Origin: Streptomyces echinoruber
GTDB lineage: Bacteria; Actinomycetota; Actinomycetes; Streptomycetales; Streptomycetaceae
Direction: 5' to 3'
Assembly: GCF_014651135.1 (NCBI RefSeq)
Contig: NZ_BMWH01000003.1
Span: 1 to 64,000 of the forward strand
Length of the DNA stretch: 64,000 bases
Position numbers and translations under genes: made by a program. The notes below the pieces were generated by a model, which was given only the letters and a program-made list of their open reading frames with translations, made no database searches and was not told where the DNA came from. Positions 28,342 through 37,485 of this stretch are shown piece by piece. The stretch's first letter is position 1. The number at the start of each line of letters is the position of its first letter.

Positions 28342-29223
28342 TCAGTTCAACCGGGCCCGGGCCGCCCGCGCCTGCTGCCGCACCTGCTCCGCCGCCGGCG
28401 CGTCGACGGCGGCGACCACCTCCGCGTACGCCTCCAGCTCCGCCGCCCCCCGCACGAACTCGCCCCGCTGCACCAGCACCTGGGCCCGCTCGTAACGCAG
28501 CCGCGCCGGATGCGACGGCAGCAGCAGCGACAGCTCCACCGCCCACAGCGCCACGTCCGACCGCTCCGGCCGCGCGGCGGCCCACGCCCGCACGTTGTTC
28601 AGGATCCGCAGCACGACCTCCAGCGGATCGGCCGGCCGCAGCATCGACGGCTCCAGCGGCACCCCCGTCGCCTGCAGCACCAGCAGCTCCGCGTCGGCCC
28701 CGCTCAGCAGCCGCCCCCCGGCGAACGGATCGGCCAGCACCCGCTCACCGGCGGCGTCCTCCGCGCCGAACCCGACCACGAAGTGCCCCGGCAGCGCGAC
28801 CCCGTACACCGGCGCCCCGGCCCGCCGCGCGACCTCCAGCCACACCACCGACAGCAGGATGGGCAGCCCCCGCCGCCGCTGCAGCACCGAGTGCAGCAGC
28901 GACGACTCCAGCCGCCGGTAGTCCCCGGCGGAGCCGCCGAAGCCGTACCGCCCGCCGAGCAGGTCCCGCAGCGCCTCGGCCCAGGCGCGCGGCCCGCCGG
29001 GCCGGAACGGCAGCTGCCCGGCCAGCCGGTCCAGCTCCACCTGCGCGGCGTCCAGCCCCGCCTCGTCGAGCGCGCCGTCGGCCACCGCGCCCACCAGCAG
29101 GCACAGCGCCGACAGGTCGGGCCGCGGCGACCGGGCCTCCTCGGCGAACCGGCGCCGCAGCTCGGCCGAGCGCTCGGGCGGCGGGGGAACGAGGGGGCGC
29201 ATACCGGTTTCGTGCCCTTCCAC
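28342..29223 (-). CDS. SirB1-like transglutaminase/TPR protein
   Basis: 293 aa. The central region shows the SirB1_N pattern: LLHSVLQRRRGLPILLSVVWLEVARRAG, then the conserved LPGHFVVGF with a conserved His and LADPFAGG. The C-terminal ~80 residues are helical and TPR-like. The family is widespread but its biochemical activity is not settled. Start GTG at 29223 has AGGTAGGG 8 nt upstream but lies within a short repeat array; the ATG at 29202 would shorten the protein by seven residues. Confidence 0.82.
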   Translation of the reverse strand: MEGHETGMRPLVPPPPERSAELRRRFAEEARSPRPDLSALCLLVGAVADGALDEAGLDAAQVELDRLAGQLPFRPGGPRAWAEALRDLLGGRYGFGGSAGDYRRLESSLLHSVLQRRRGLPILLSVVWLEVARRAGAPVYGVALPGHFVVGFGAEDAAGERVLADPFAGGRLLSGADAELLVLQATGVPLEPSMLRPADPLEVVLRILNNVRAWAAARPERSDVALWAVELSLLLPSHPARLRYERAQVLVQRGEFVRGAAELEAYAEVVAAVDAPAAEQVRQQARAARARLN

Positions 29224-29310
29224 GGTGATCCCTACCTACGGCCTACGGTGATCTCTGCCTACGGTCCCTGCCTGCCGTGATCCCTGCCTACGGTGATCCC
29301 TGCCTGCCCG
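29222..29310. repeat. Degenerate 17-21 bp repeats between GNAT and SirB1-like genes
   Basis: Four copies of a unit like ACGGTGATCCCTGCCT span the end of the GNAT gene and the spacer before the SirB1-like gene. One copy provides the ribosome site and GTG start of the latter. Confidence 0.7.
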
Positions 29311-30388
29311 CCCCGGGCTCCCGGTAGTGGTGGTAGGCGTGGTGGACGGCGAAGCCCATCCCGGCGTACAGCCGCCGGGCCGCCGCGTTGTCCGTCTCCA
29401 CCTGCAGCCACGCGGCCGACGCGCCCTCCTCCAGGGCCCGCCGGGCGAGCGCGGCCATTACGGCGGTCGCCAGCCCGCGCCGCCGCTGCTCCGGGGCGAC
29501 CTCGACGGCGGCGAACCCGGCCCACCGCCCGTCCACCACGCACCGCCCGATCGCGGCGGGCGGCGCGTGGCGGCCGCCGCCGGGCACGCTCGCGAACCAC
29601 ACCGACGGCCCGCTGCCCAGCACCCGCAGGGCCACCTCCCCGGGCCCCGTGCGCCGGTACCGGGCCAGCCAGCCCGCGTCGGCCGTCCGGGACAGCACCA
29701 CCTCGTCCCCCTCGGCCCGGTCGGCCACCGGGGCCAGCGCGCCCACCCACAGCTCGGCGGTCACCTCGCGCACCCAGCCGCGCGCCTCCAACTGCGCGCA
29801 CAGCGCCTCCTGGGTGCCCTCGGCCCCGGTCGCCGCCTGCACGTACGCGGGCAGCCCGCGCTCGCCGTACCAGCGCCGCACGGCGGCCAGCGCCTCGTCC
29901 AGCGGCATCCCGGGGTCGCCCAGCGCCAGCACCGAGTTGGCCCGCCGGGTGAAGCCCGCCCGCCGCCCGGCCGCCGCCTCCTGCGGACGCTCCGGGGCGG
30001 AAGAGCCGGGGGCAGTCCCGTCGCGCGGCACCGGTTCGGCCGCCGCCCGCAGTTCCCACTCGCCCAGCCGCTCGCTCTCCACCGGCCGCCACGCCCGGGC
30101 GGTGACGCGCGCCAGCTCCTCGTACGACGCCGCGGGGCCCCGCCGGCGCGCCGGGGCGGCGGGGATCACCTTGCCCGCGACCAGGGACGACTCCGGGACG
30201 CGGACGACCTCGCCGTCCTTCCGTGTGATCACCAGCACACCGTCGTCCCAGGATGTGAGAACACCCACCGTGTCGGTGAACTTCGCGCCTGGCGCGCCGG
30301 GATCGGCCAAGCGCCGTACCGACACCCGTTTCCCCACGTCACCAGGGGTGACTCGGACCTCGAGACGGCCCGCAGCCGAGATTTCCAC
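29288..30388 (-). CDS. GNAT acetyltransferase with N-terminal SH3-like domain (Rv0428c-like)
   Basis: 366 aa. Residues ~8-75 form a small beta domain (VTPGDVGKRVSVRRL, then VGVLTSWDDGVLVITRKDGEVV) resembling the SH3-like domain in the M. tuberculosis Rv0428c family. The C-terminal part is a GNAT fold: VAPEQRRRGLATAVM is the acetyl-CoA-binding A motif, followed by AWLQVETDNAAARRLYAGMGF. The last residues lie in a repeat array. The GTG at 30388 has AGGGGTGAA upstream. It is divergent from ferredoxin fdxA. Substrate unknown. Confidence 0.88.
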   Translation of the reverse strand: MEISAAGRLEVRVTPGDVGKRVSVRRLADPGAPGAKFTDTVGVLTSWDDGVLVITRKDGEVVRVPESSLVAGKVIPAAPARRRGPAASYEELARVTARAWRPVESERLGEWELRAAAEPVPRDGTAPGSSAPERPQEAAAGRRAGFTRRANSVLALGDPGMPLDEALAAVRRWYGERGLPAYVQAATGAEGTQEALCAQLEARGWVREVTAELWVGALAPVADRAEGDEVVLSRTADAGWLARYRRTGPGEVALRVLGSGPSVWFASVPGGGRHAPPAAIGRCVVDGRWAGFAAVEVAPEQRRRGLATAVMAALARRALEEGASAAWLQVETDNAAARRLYAGMGFAVHHAYHHYREPGAGRQGSP

Positions 30389-30534
30389 AGGTCAGTTCAC
30401 CCCTCCTGTTCGGATCACGCCCCGGAACGGAGATACTAGGGGCGGGCATCGACGACGCCGCGCTCCCGCGCGCCACATGCGGCGGAGCCTTTCAGGACGG
30501 GCCCGCCAGCGCCCTATCGAGGAGGAACGACAGC

Positions 30535-30855
30535 GTGACCTACGTCATCGCGCAGCCTTGTGTCGACGTCAAGGACAAGGCGTGCATCGAGGAGTGCCCG
30601 GTCGACTGCATCTACGAGGGCCAGCGGTCCTTGTACATCCACCCGGACGAATGCGTCGACTGCGGAGCCTGCGAGCCGGTCTGCCCGGTCGAGGCGATCT
30701 TCTACGAGGACGACGTCCCGGAGGAGTGGAAGGACTACTACAAGGCCAACGTCGAGTTCTTCGACGAGCTCGGCTCGCCCGGCGGCGCCAGCAAGCTCGG
30801 CCTGATCGAGCGTGACCACCCGTTCGTCGCCGCGCTGCCGCCGCAGAACCAGTAA
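30535..30855 (+). CDS. fdxA: 7Fe ferredoxin FdxA (3Fe-4S + 4Fe-4S)
   Basis: 106-aa electron carrier. The cysteine pattern fits actinobacterial 7Fe ferredoxins: C9, C17 and C50 for the 3Fe-4S cluster and C21, C40, C43, C46 for the 4Fe-4S cluster, with an extra C25. The C-terminal part (VPEEWKDYYKANVEFF, then GGASKLG) is the usual long tail. The GTG start has an excellent GAGGAGGAAC site. A strong hairpin follows. In M. tuberculosis the orthologue (Rv1177) also precedes the aminotransferase gene that follows here. Confidence 0.96.
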   Translation: MTYVIAQPCVDVKDKACIEECPVDCIYEGQRSLYIHPDECVDCGACEPVCPVEAIFYEDDVPEEWKDYYKANVEFFDELGSPGGASKLGLIERDHPFVAALPPQNQ

Positions 30856-30883
30856 CCGGCGGCCCGCACGCATCACCCGCGCC

Positions 30884-30933
30884 GCCTCGGTCCCGTACGG
30901 CCTGATGACGTTGATCCCGTACGGGACCGAGGC
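30884..30933 (+). terminator. Terminator of fdxA
   Basis: Perfect 17-bp arms GCCTCGGTCCCGTACGG and CCGTACGGGACCGAGGC around a 16-nt loop, followed by GTTTG, 28 bp after the fdxA stop. Confidence 0.85.
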
Positions 30934-31018
30934 GTTTGCCGTACGCGCCGCACCGCACTGCACCGTGCCGCGTCGCACCGCGGCGCACCGTGCCGCACAG
31001 AAAGTGAGCCCGAACACC

Positions 31019-32116
31019 GTGTCCGCCGTCTCCGACCGGCTTCCGGTCTTCCCCTGGGACCGGCTCGAACCGTACAAGGCGCAGGCCGCCGCGCACCCCG
31101 GCGGCATCGTCGACCTGTCCGTCGGCACCCCCGTCGACCCGGTGCCCGAGCCGGTGCAGAAAGCGCTGATCGCGGCGGCCGACTCGCCGGGCTACCCCAC
31201 CGTGTGGGGCACGCCGGAGCTGCGCGACGCGATCACCGGCTGGGCCGGGCGCCGCCTCGGCGCCCGCGGCCTCACCCACCGGCACGTGCTGCCCGTCGTC
31301 GGCTCCAAGGAACTCGTCGCCTGGCTGCCCACCCAGCTCGGCCTCGGCCCCGGCGACAAGGTCGCCTTCCCGCGCCTGGCCTACCCCACCTACGAGGTCG
31401 GCGCCCGCCTCGCCCGCGCCGGGCACGAGGCCTACGACGACCCGACGGCCCTGGACCCGGCCGGCCTGAAGCTGCTGTGGCTGAACTCCCCGTCCAACCC
31501 GACGGGCCGGGTGCTGGCCAAGGAGGAACTGACCCGGATCGTCGCCTGGGCCCGCGAGCACGGCGTCCTGGTCTTCTCCGACGAGTGCTACCTGGAGCTC
31601 GGCTGGGAGGCCGATCCGGTCTCCGTCCTCCACCCGGACGTCAACGGCGGCTCCTACGACGGCCTCGTCGCCGTCCACTCCCTCTCCAAGCGCTCCAACC
31701 TCGCCGGCTACCGCGCCGCCTTCCTCGTCGGCGACCCGGACGTCCTCGGCCCGCTGCTGCAGATCCGCAAGCACGGCGGCATGATGACCCCCGCCCCCAC
31801 CCAGGCCGCCGTCGTCGCCGCCCTCGGCGACGACACCCACGTCCGCGAGCAGCGGGAGCGCTACGCCGCCCGCCGCGCGGCCCTGCGGGCGGCGCTGCTG
31901 GACCACGGCTTCCGCATCGAGCACAGCGAGGCCGGCCTCTACCTGTGGGCCACCCGGGACGAGTCCTGCTGGGACACCGTGGCCCACCTGGCCGAACGCG
32001 GCATCCTCGTCGCCCCGGGCGACTTCTACGGCCCGGCGGGCGAGCGGTTCGTGCGCGTGGCGTTCACGGCGACGGACGAGCGGGTGCGGGCGGCGGTGGA
32101 ACGCCTGGCGCGCTGA
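31019..32116 (+). CDS. dapC: Succinyldiaminopimelate transaminase DapC
   Basis: PLP-dependent class I/II aminotransferase, 365 aa, forming N-succinyl-LL-diaminopimelate in lysine and peptidoglycan synthesis. Visible are the substrate-side SVGTPVDPVP, the conserved NSPSNPTGRV, FSDECYLELGW and the PLP-lysine segment SLSKRSNLAGYR. The start is the GTG at 31019, about 10 nt after an AAAGTGAG site; a GTG at 31004 is less well placed. The partner enzyme dapE is 2 kb downstream, with two unrelated genes between them. Confidence 0.93.
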   Translation: MSAVSDRLPVFPWDRLEPYKAQAAAHPGGIVDLSVGTPVDPVPEPVQKALIAAADSPGYPTVWGTPELRDAITGWAGRRLGARGLTHRHVLPVVGSKELVAWLPTQLGLGPGDKVAFPRLAYPTYEVGARLARAGHEAYDDPTALDPAGLKLLWLNSPSNPTGRVLAKEELTRIVAWAREHGVLVFSDECYLELGWEADPVSVLHPDVNGGSYDGLVAVHSLSKRSNLAGYRAAFLVGDPDVLGPLLQIRKHGGMMTPAPTQAAVVAALGDDTHVREQRERYAARRAALRAALLDHGFRIEHSEAGLYLWATRDESCWDTVAHLAERGILVAPGDFYGPAGERFVRVAFTATDERVRAAVERLAR

Positions 32117-32203
32117 CGGCGCCCGCCCCGGCACGGGCTCGTGTGCTCCGGCGTGGACCCGCACAACCCGGCGTTGGATCCCCGCCCGCCTCTCGCGAGA
32201 CGA

Positions 32204-32235
32204 ACGGGGCCCAGGACGCGTCCTGGACCCCGTTT
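32204..32235. terminator. Bidirectional terminator between dapC and the secreted-protein gene
   Basis: ACGGGGcCCAGGAC and GTCCTGGaCCCCGT form a stem with one mismatch and a 2-nt loop, followed by TTT on the plus strand. It lies between convergent genes. Confidence 0.75.
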
Positions 32236-32267
32236 ACCGTACGGACCGGCGGACCGGCCGGCGCTCG

Positions 32268-32762
32268 TCAGCGGAGTGACAGCCCCTTGACCGGCAGCGA
32301 GCGGACCGGCGTGGCCCCCTTGACGAGGCCGTCCGTGGACAGGCCGCCCTTGGTGCCCTTGGCTCCCTTGCTCCCCTTGGCACCCTTGCTCCCCTTGGTC
32401 GCGGGCTTCGCGGTGCCGTTCAGCGCGGCCTCGGTCGACCCCACCACGTTGTCGGCGACCTTCTGCGCGGCCGGCGTCGCCTTCTTCAGGACCTGGTCAC
32501 CGGTCCGGCCCGCGGCCGGCACAGCCTTCTTGAGCGCCTGGCCGCCGGTGAGGTTCGCGACACCGGCGACGTGCTGCGTGGCACCGTCGGCGGCGTTGAC
32601 GGCGCTCACCCCGTCCAGGGCGGTCGGCCCGCCGAGGTTCGGGGTGGCCGCCGGCAGCTCGGCGGCCGCGTGGGCGGAGCCGGCCGTACCGACCCCGGCA
32701 GCCGCTCCCGCAGCGACGAGCAGCGCGGCACGGGCGATCCGGCGGGTCAGGGGGAGGGACAT
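32268..32762 (-). CDS. Secreted small protein with Lys/Gly-rich tail
   Basis: 164 aa. A clear Sec signal peptide (SLPLTRRIARAALLVAAGAA, cleavage near GSAHA-AAELP) leads to an Ala-rich mature part of ~80 residues with AVPAAGRTGDQVLKKATPAA-type helical repeats. Then comes a basic stretch of three KGSKGAKG-like units. No enzymatic motif is visible; the tail could bind anionic surface polymers (inference). AAGGAGC lies 5 nt before the ATG at 32762; the longer open frame upstream is not a protein. Confidence 0.8.
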   Translation of the reverse strand: MSLPLTRRIARAALLVAAGAAAGVGTAGSAHAAAELPAATPNLGGPTALDGVSAVNAADGATQHVAGVANLTGGQALKKAVPAAGRTGDQVLKKATPAAQKVADNVVGSTEAALNGTAKPATKGSKGAKGSKGAKGTKGGLSTDGLVKGATPVRSLPVKGLSLR

Positions 32763-33113
32763 GGTGCTCCTTCGACGGAGAGAACGGCAGAACAATGAAC
32801 TGTCCGCCCGCGCCCGGAAGTTGACCGTCCCCGCGGGGATTGCCGTCCGGGCTCGGACGCAGTGACTACCGCTCGAGGCCCGCGAAGGTTGCGGCGAGAC
32901 GACGTAAAGAGTTGGCAATGCGTCGCATTATCGGCTGGGGAGGAAAACGGGCAAAGAAGGCGGCGCGGGAAACCGCGCCGCGCGGCTGTGGCCCAGTATT
33001 TCCAAGGGATTCGGCGACCGCGGGGGCGACCGGACGAAAACCTGCGCACAGCGCCACCCGATTTCCCCGCGCACAACCCCCGCGGGTGAGTCCTCGCACT
33101 CCTGCCCGGTGCG
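32763..33113. other. Intergenic region, 351 bp
   Basis: Presumed promoter region of the secreted-protein gene (minus strand), relatively AT-rich at 32900-33030. A plus-strand open frame beginning MRRIIGWGGKRAKKAARE at about 32918 is too weakly supported to call. No clear inverted repeats apart from short GC stems near 32970. Confidence 0.45.
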
Positions 33114-34112
33114 CTACTGCCCGGTGACGATCCGGACCGCGCGCGTGTCTTTCGCGCCGTCGCCGGAACTGCGGCGCCACTCGCTGTCGGTGCTGCCCGC
33201 GCTCCACTCGCGCCCGGCGTAGGAGACCCGCCGGATGTGCAGCGCGGAGGAGTTGGCCACCGCCCAGTGGGCGAGCTGCCAGCCGCGCTCGCGCCCGCCG
33301 CGCCCGCCGGCGGCGGGGTCGTCGGTGACGGGCAGCGTCACGGTCCGGCCCTCGGTCCGCGCGGTCACCGCCGGCGCCGGGGTCCGCGTCGGCGCCGGCG
33401 CGGCGGTGGCCGCCCGGCCGGTGCCGGTGGCGGAGACCTCCGCGCCGGCGTCCTGCAGCACGTCCCGCCCGAAGTCGCGCACCAGCGCGGCGCGCACCGC
33501 GTCCGGACCCGGCGTGGTGCGGGTGGGGTCCGGGCGGCCCTGGCAGGTCAGGGTGGCCGCCGAGCGGCCGGTGAGGGCGGCGGCGAGCAGCGTCGCGTCC
33601 GGTTCGTGCTTGGCGTACGCCTGCGGGAAGCCGCTGCGCTGCACGCGCTGCGCCGCCACGGTCAGCGGCAGGCGGGTGTAGCCGGGCACCTTGGCCAGGT
33701 GCTCGTAGAAGACGCCCGCCGCGTACGTCGGGTCCATGATCTGCTTCGGCGTGCCCCACCCCTGCGAGGGCCGCTGCTGGAACAGGCCGAGCGAGTCGCG
33801 GTCGCCGTGCCGTATGTTGCGCAGCCCGGACTCCTGCAGGGCGGTGGCGAGCGCGATGGTCACGGCCCGCTCGGGCAGGCCGCGCCCGGTGCCGACGGCG
33901 GCGATCGTCGCGGCGTTCACCGCCTGCTCCGGCGTGAGCTCGTACGACGCTCCGTCGCCGTCGCCCGAGACGACCTTGCAGCCCGGGGCTCCCGTACCGC
34001 CCGTGATGTACTGCACCGCGAGATAGCCCGCCAGGGCGAGCAGGACCACGAAAGCCGCCCCGAAACGGAAGAGGCGGCCGCGTCGTTTGGGAGTAGGGGA
34101 CGGCTCTGGCAC
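33114..34112 (-). CDS. Membrane-anchored lysozyme-fold protein, putative lytic transglycosylase-like
   Basis: 332 aa. After a short basic tail (PKRRGRLFR) comes one membrane helix (GAAFVVLLALAGYLAVQYI), so the rest is extracytoplasmic. The central domain resembles SLT/lysozyme-like folds: ALATALQESGLRNI has the candidate catalytic Glu, followed by DSLGLFQQRPSQGWGT and YAAGVFYEHLAKVPGY. The C-terminus is a Thr/Pro linker and a small beta domain. The start is uncertain: GTG at 34112 gives VPEPSPTPKRRG but has no good ribosome site; TTG at 34124 is an alternative. Confidence 0.75.
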   Translation of the reverse strand: MPEPSPTPKRRGRLFRFGAAFVVLLALAGYLAVQYITGGTGAPGCKVVSGDGDGASYELTPEQAVNAATIAAVGTGRGLPERAVTIALATALQESGLRNIRHGDRDSLGLFQQRPSQGWGTPKQIMDPTYAAGVFYEHLAKVPGYTRLPLTVAAQRVQRSGFPQAYAKHEPDATLLAAALTGRSAATLTCQGRPDPTRTTPGPDAVRAALVRDFGRDVLQDAGAEVSATGTGRAATAAPAPTRTPAPAVTARTEGRTVTLPVTDDPAAGGRGGRERGWQLAHWAVANSSALHIRRVSYAGREWSAGSTDSEWRRSSGDGAKDTRAVRIVTGQ

Positions 34113-34244
34113 GCGTATCAAGGTACTGGAGCCGGCCGGGCCGTTCGCGCGGAGTCCGGGACGAACGGCCGGATGCGACCGCCCCGACACAAGGGCCCGG
34201 CGCACGGGCCCGGCGCGAACGGCGCGGCGGGTTAGGGTCGTCGC

Positions 34245-35324
34245 ATGGCCGACACCTCGCTTGACCTCACGCTGGACGCCGCGCGGCTGACCGCGCAGCT
34301 CGTCGACTTCCCCTCGGTCAGCGGCACCGAGCAGCCGCTCGCGGACGCGATCGAGACCGCGCTGCGCGCCCTGCCCCACCTCACGGTCGACCGGTACGGC
34401 AACAACATCGTCGCCCGCACGCACCTGGGCCGACCGGAGCGGGTCGTCCTCGCCGGCCACATCGACACCGTCCCGATCGCCGGCAACGTCCCCTCGCGGC
34501 TGGACGAGGACGGCGTCCTGTGGGGCTGCGGCACCTGCGACATGAAGTCGGGCGTGGCCGTCCAGCTCCGCATCGCCGCGACGGTGCCCGCCCCCAACCG
34601 CGACCTGACCTTCGTCTTCTACGACAACGAGGAGGTCGCCGCCGACCTCAACGGCCTCAGGCACATCGCCGAGGCGCACCCGGACTGGCTGCGGGGCGAC
34701 TTCGCGGTGCTGCTGGAGCCCTCCGACGGCCAGGTCGAGGGCGGCTGCCAGGGCACCCTGCGGGTGCTGCTGCGGACGAAGGGCGAGCGGGCCCACTCCG
34801 CCCGCGGCTGGATGGGCGACAACGCCATCCACGCCGCCGCCCCCGTCCTGGCCCGCCTCGCCTCCTACCAACCGCGCCGGCCGGTCATCGACGGCCTGGA
34901 GTACCGCGAGGGCCTCCACGCGGTCGGCATCTCCGGCGGCGTGGCCGGCAACGTCATCCCCGACGAGTGCACGGTCACCGTGAACTTCCGCTACGCCCCG
35001 GACCGCACCGAGGAGGACGCGCTCGCCCACGTCCGCGAGGTGTTCGCCGACTGCGGCGTGGCCGAGTTCGTCGTCGACGACCACAGCCCCGGCGCCCTGC
35101 CCGGCCTGTCCCACCCGGCGGCCGCCGCCTTCATCGAGGCGGTCGGCGGCACCCCGCAGCCCAAGTTCGGCTGGACGGACGTCTCCCGCTTCTCCGCCCT
35201 GGGCATCCCCGCGGTCAACTACGGCCCCGGCAACCCGCTCCTGGCGCACAAGCGGGACGAACGGGTGGAGACCGCGAAGATCCTGGCGGCGGAGGAACGC
35301 CTGCGCGCCTGGCTCACGGCCTGA
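34245..35324 (+). CDS. dapE: Succinyl-diaminopimelate desuccinylase DapE
   Basis: 359-aa zinc metallopeptidase (M20 family) that removes succinate to give LL-diaminopimelate. The zinc-site motifs are [26 protein letters not shown] and [13 protein letters not shown]; the dimerisation domain begins [16 protein letters not shown]. There is no Shine-Dalgarno site, but TAGGGT at 34233-34238 is 6 nt before the ATG, so the mRNA is probably leaderless. The next gene (LOG family) follows on the same strand, as in M. tuberculosis (Rv1202, Rv1205). Confidence 0.95.
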   Translation: MADTSLDLTLDAARLTAQLVDFPSVSGTEQPLADAIETALRALPHLTVDRYGNNIVARTHLGRPERVVLAGHIDTVPIAGNVPSRLDEDGVLWGCGTCDMKSGVAVQLRIAATVPAPNRDLTFVFYDNEEVAADLNGLRHIAEAHPDWLRGDFAVLLEPSDGQVEGGCQGTLRVLLRTKGERAHSARGWMGDNAIHAAAPVLARLASYQPRRPVIDGLEYREGLHAVGISGGVAGNVIPDECTVTVNFRYAPDRTEEDALAHVREVFADCGVAEFVVDDHSPGALPGLSHPAAAAFIEAVGGTPQPKFGWTDVSRFSALGIPAVNYGPGNPLLAHKRDERVETAKILAAEERLRAWLTA

Positions 35325-35419
35325 GGCGCGCCGCCGCGCTCCCGACATGCCGACGTCCCCCTTCCGTAACTCGCGTAGATCTACGCTGAGGTGGAAAGAG
35401 GCAAGCGGAGGGAGCGCAC

Positions 35420-36178
35420 ATGGCTACCGGGAACCCCGAGGGCACCAAGCGGCCACTCGACGAGCGGCGCCTCGGACCCGTCCTCCGACGACGGGGCCAG
35501 GTCCAGGAGAGCACCACCGACCAGCGACTGCTGGACGAACGCGCTCCCACGGACTGGGTGCACACCGACCCCTGGCGCGTGCTGCGCATCCAGTCCGAGT
35601 TCGTCGAGGGTTTCGGCACGCTCGCCGAACTGCCGCCAGCCATCAGCGTGTTCGGCTCGGCGCGCACACCGGTCGACTCGCCCGAGTACGAAGCCGGGGT
35701 ACGGCTGGGCCGGGGCCTGGTCGAGGCGGGCTTCGCGGTGATCACCGGCGGCGGTCCCGGGGCGATGGAAGCGGCCAACAAGGGCGCGTGCGAGGCCGGC
35801 GGCACCTCCGTCGGCCTCGGCATCGAGCTGCCCTTCGAGCAGGGCCTCAACCCCTACGTCGACATCGGCCTCAACTTCCGCTACTTCTTCGTCCGGAAGA
35901 TGATGTTCGTCAAGTACGCCCAGGGCTTCGTCGTCCTGCCCGGCGGCCTGGGCACCCTCGACGAGTTCTTCGAGGCCCTCACCCTGGTGCAGACGCACAA
36001 GGTGACCCGCTTCCCGATCGTCCTGTTCGGCACGGACTACTGGGGCGGCCTCGTCGACTGGCTGAAGAACACCCTGGTGGCCCAGGGCAAGGCGGCCGAG
36101 AAGGACCTCCACCTGTTCCACCTCACGGACGACGTGGACGAGGCGGTGGAGCTGGTGTCGAAGGAGGCGGGCCGCTAG
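35420..36178 (+). CDS. LOG-family (TIGR00730) phosphoribohydrolase-like protein
   Basis: 252 aa. The family core is clear: SVFGSARTP, ITGGGPGAMEAANKGA and the signature PGGLGTLDEFFEALTLVQ that holds the catalytic and nucleotide-binding residues of LOG-type cytokinin riboside monophosphate phosphoribohydrolases. Many members are misannotated as lysine decarboxylases. An N-terminal ~60-residue extension is usual for the actinobacterial type. The ATG has GGAGGGAGC just upstream. Confidence 0.9.
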   Translation: MATGNPEGTKRPLDERRLGPVLRRRGQVQESTTDQRLLDERAPTDWVHTDPWRVLRIQSEFVEGFGTLAELPPAISVFGSARTPVDSPEYEAGVRLGRGLVEAGFAVITGGGPGAMEAANKGACEAGGTSVGLGIELPFEQGLNPYVDIGLNFRYFFVRKMMFVKYAQGFVVLPGGLGTLDEFFEALTLVQTHKVTRFPIVLFGTDYWGGLVDWLKNTLVAQGKAAEKDLHLFHLTDDVDEAVELVSKEAGR

Positions 36179-36314
36179 CGCGGGCCCGGGCGGGGGCGCC
36201 ACCCGGGCCGGGCGGGCCGGGTCGGGTCGGGAGCGTCCCGGACGGGCCGGGGGCCGGGGTCGGCGGATGGCGTCGGGGTCGTGGCGGGAGGCCGGCGATG
36301 CTGCCGGGTCCGGG

Positions 36315-36417
36315 ACGGGAAGCCACCGGACGGACCCGGGGCCCGGGGCGGGAAGTCACCGGACGGACCCGGGGCCCGGGGCGGGAAGCCACCGGACGGA
36401 CCCGGGGCCGGGGCGGG
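36315..36417. repeat. 33-bp tandem repeat, three copies
   Basis: GGGAAGCCACCGGACGGACC and following bases start at 36317, 36350 and 36383, a 33-bp period with very few mismatches (one copy has GTC for GCC). It lies between the convergent LOG-family and folP-like genes. It is noncoding, though its period is a multiple of 3. Confidence 0.9.
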
Positions 36418-36462
36418 CCCGGTGCGTCGGGGAGCGGCCCCGGGGGCCGGCCCCCGCCGGGC

Positions 36463-37323
36463 CTAGGCCAGCCCCCGCCGGGCCACCGCGGGCTCCCGGT
36501 GGCCCGCGATCGACGCGACCATGTCGAGCACCTGCCGCGTCTCGGCCACCTCGTGCACCCGGTACACCTGCGCCCCCAGCCACGCCGACACCGCCGTCGT
36601 GGCGAGCGTCCCGAGCAGCCGTTCCTTCACCGGCTTGTCCAGCGTCTCGCCCACGAAGTCCTTGTTGGACAGCGACACCAGCACCGGCCACCCGGTGGCG
36701 ACCATCTCCCCGAGCCGCCGCGTCGCCTCCAGGCTGTGCCGTGTGTTCTTCCCGAAGTCGTGCCCCGGGTCGATCAGCACCGACTCGCGCGGCACCCCGA
36801 GCGCGACGGCCCGCTCGGCGAGTCCCACGGTCACCTTCAGGATGTCGGCCATGACATCGTCGTACGTCACCCGGTGCGGCCGGGTCCGCGGCTGCGCGCC
36901 CCCGGCGTGCGTGCACACCAGTCCGACCCGGTGGCGCGCGGCGACCTCCGCGAGCCGCGGGTCGACCCCGCCCCAGGCGTCGTTCAGCAGGTCGGCCCCG
37001 GCCTCGCAGACGGCCTCGCCGACCTCGGCCCGCCAGGTGTCGACGCTGATGACGACGTCGGGGAAGCGCCGCCGCACCTCGGCGACGAACCCGGCGGTGC
37101 GCCGCACCTCCTCCTCGGCGCTGACCTCCTCGCCGGGCCCGGCCTTGACCCCGCCGACGTCGATGATGGCGGCGCCCTCGGCGACGGCCTGCTCCACGCG
37201 GGCGAGAGCCGGCTCGTCGCGGAAGGTGGCCCCCTGGTCGTAGAAGGAGTCGGGGGTCCGGTTCACGATCGCCATGATCACCGGCTCGTGCGGGGGGAAC
37301 TCCCGCCTGCCCAGCCTGAGCAT
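36463..37323 (-). CDS. FolP2-type dihydropteroate synthase homologue
   Basis: 286-aa TIM-barrel protein of the pterin-binding family. VNRTPDSFYD matches the first DHPS loop, DVGGVKAGPG replaces the usual GGESTRPGA loop, and SVDTWRAEVGE and LIDPGHDFGKNTRHSLE are conserved. The altered second loop is the pattern of M. tuberculosis FolP2 (Rv1207), reported to lack DHPS activity, so folate synthesis should not be assumed. The start ATG at 37323 (MLRLGRREFPPHEP) has AGGGG close by. Neighbours match the Rv1205-Rv1211 order. Confidence 0.85.
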   Translation of the reverse strand: MLRLGRREFPPHEPVIMAIVNRTPDSFYDQGATFRDEPALARVEQAVAEGAAIIDVGGVKAGPGEEVSAEEEVRRTAGFVAEVRRRFPDVVISVDTWRAEVGEAVCEAGADLLNDAWGGVDPRLAEVAARHRVGLVCTHAGGAQPRTRPHRVTYDDVMADILKVTVGLAERAVALGVPRESVLIDPGHDFGKNTRHSLEATRRLGEMVATGWPVLVSLSNKDFVGETLDKPVKERLLGTLATTAVSAWLGAQVYRVHEVAETRQVLDMVASIAGHREPAVARRGLA

Positions 37324-37485
37324 CCCCTGTGACCTCTTCCTCGTACGTGCTGCCGGTCGGCCCACTGCGACCCTAAGCGACCCTAACTGCCAGACTCGCA
37401 TGGCACGATCGGACCCTGACACCCGCCGGGGCGCACGGGCGCCGGCACCGGGCGCGGCGGAGCCGACAGAAGAGGATCCTCAGCG

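Noticed and set aside
32840..33127. Small basic protein frame MRRIIGWGGKRAKKAARE
   Set aside because: Weak ribosome site, no terminator, composition after the first 20 residues is Pro/Arg noise.
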